NCBI GenBank assembly: GCA_905197485.1 | Contig: CAJJYZ010000046.1 | Location: 1 to 14,781 of the forward strand | DNA length: 14,781 bases | Source: an uncultured Lachnospiraceae bacterium | GTDB lineage: Bacteria > Bacillota > Clostridia > Lachnospirales > Lachnospiraceae | Direction of reading: 5' to 3' | Shown: positions 14,777 to 14,781 of the stretch, piece by piece | Numbering within the stretch: the stretch's first letter is position 1 | Layout: each line of letters begins with the position of its first letter | The notes under the pieces: model-generated | What the model saw: only the letters and a program-made list of their open reading frames with translations | What the model was told of the DNA's origin: nothing | Databases searched by the model: none | Translations under genes and position numbers: made by a program

Positions 14777-14781
14777 CATCT

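Overview
The window looks like a chromosomal segment from a Gram-positive anaerobe of the class Clostridia, most likely Lachnospiraceae. The reasons are the mix of genes (CdaA/CdaR, RecD2, ComF, an Mbl-like MreB, UvrBA and a HPr with His15 and a conserved Ser), strong AGGAGG ribosome binding sites, and the Firmicutes type of promoters and LexA box. This placement is inference from protein style, not from a search. Every gene I accept lies on the minus strand, so the region is read from high to low coordinates.

Core part, about 1 to 13,025. In transcription order it holds uvrB-uvrA (nucleotide excision repair, 16-nt gap), an isolated mreB/mbl with its own promoter, recD2-comF, two membrane proteins of unknown function with a promoter inside the end of comF, and then cdaA-cdaR-HPr ending in a strong hairpin terminator at 13-50. 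The last five genes (two membrane proteins, diadenylate cyclase, its YbbR-type regulator and a HPr-like phosphocarrier) are tightly packed and probably form one transcript. They would link c-di-AMP signalling at the membrane to a PTS-type protein.

Accessory part, about 13,026 to 14,781. It is visibly more AT-rich. Upstream of uvrB lies a broken rhuM-like gene, with a frameshift at its start codon and a truncated 3' end. Above that are a promoter with an extended -10 and a LexA-type operator, which I infer to be the old SOS promoter of uvrBA now separated from uvrB by about 500 bases. A symmetrical hairpin of unknown origin follows.

The most interesting element is a complete type III toxin-antitoxin (ToxIN-like, abortive-infection type) locus. 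It has a consensus promoter (TTGACA-16-TATAAT), an RNA antitoxin of three tandem repeats (60, 45 and 60 nt), an intrinsic terminator that would meter read-through, and a 183-aa ToxN/AbiQ-family endoribonuclease gene with its own terminator. In each repeat a pseudoknot can be drawn, and its pairing is kept by compensatory base changes between the short and long units. The long units also carry an extra hairpin. At the right edge, two short direct repeats resemble the ends of IS21-family elements, but the window stops before any transposase.
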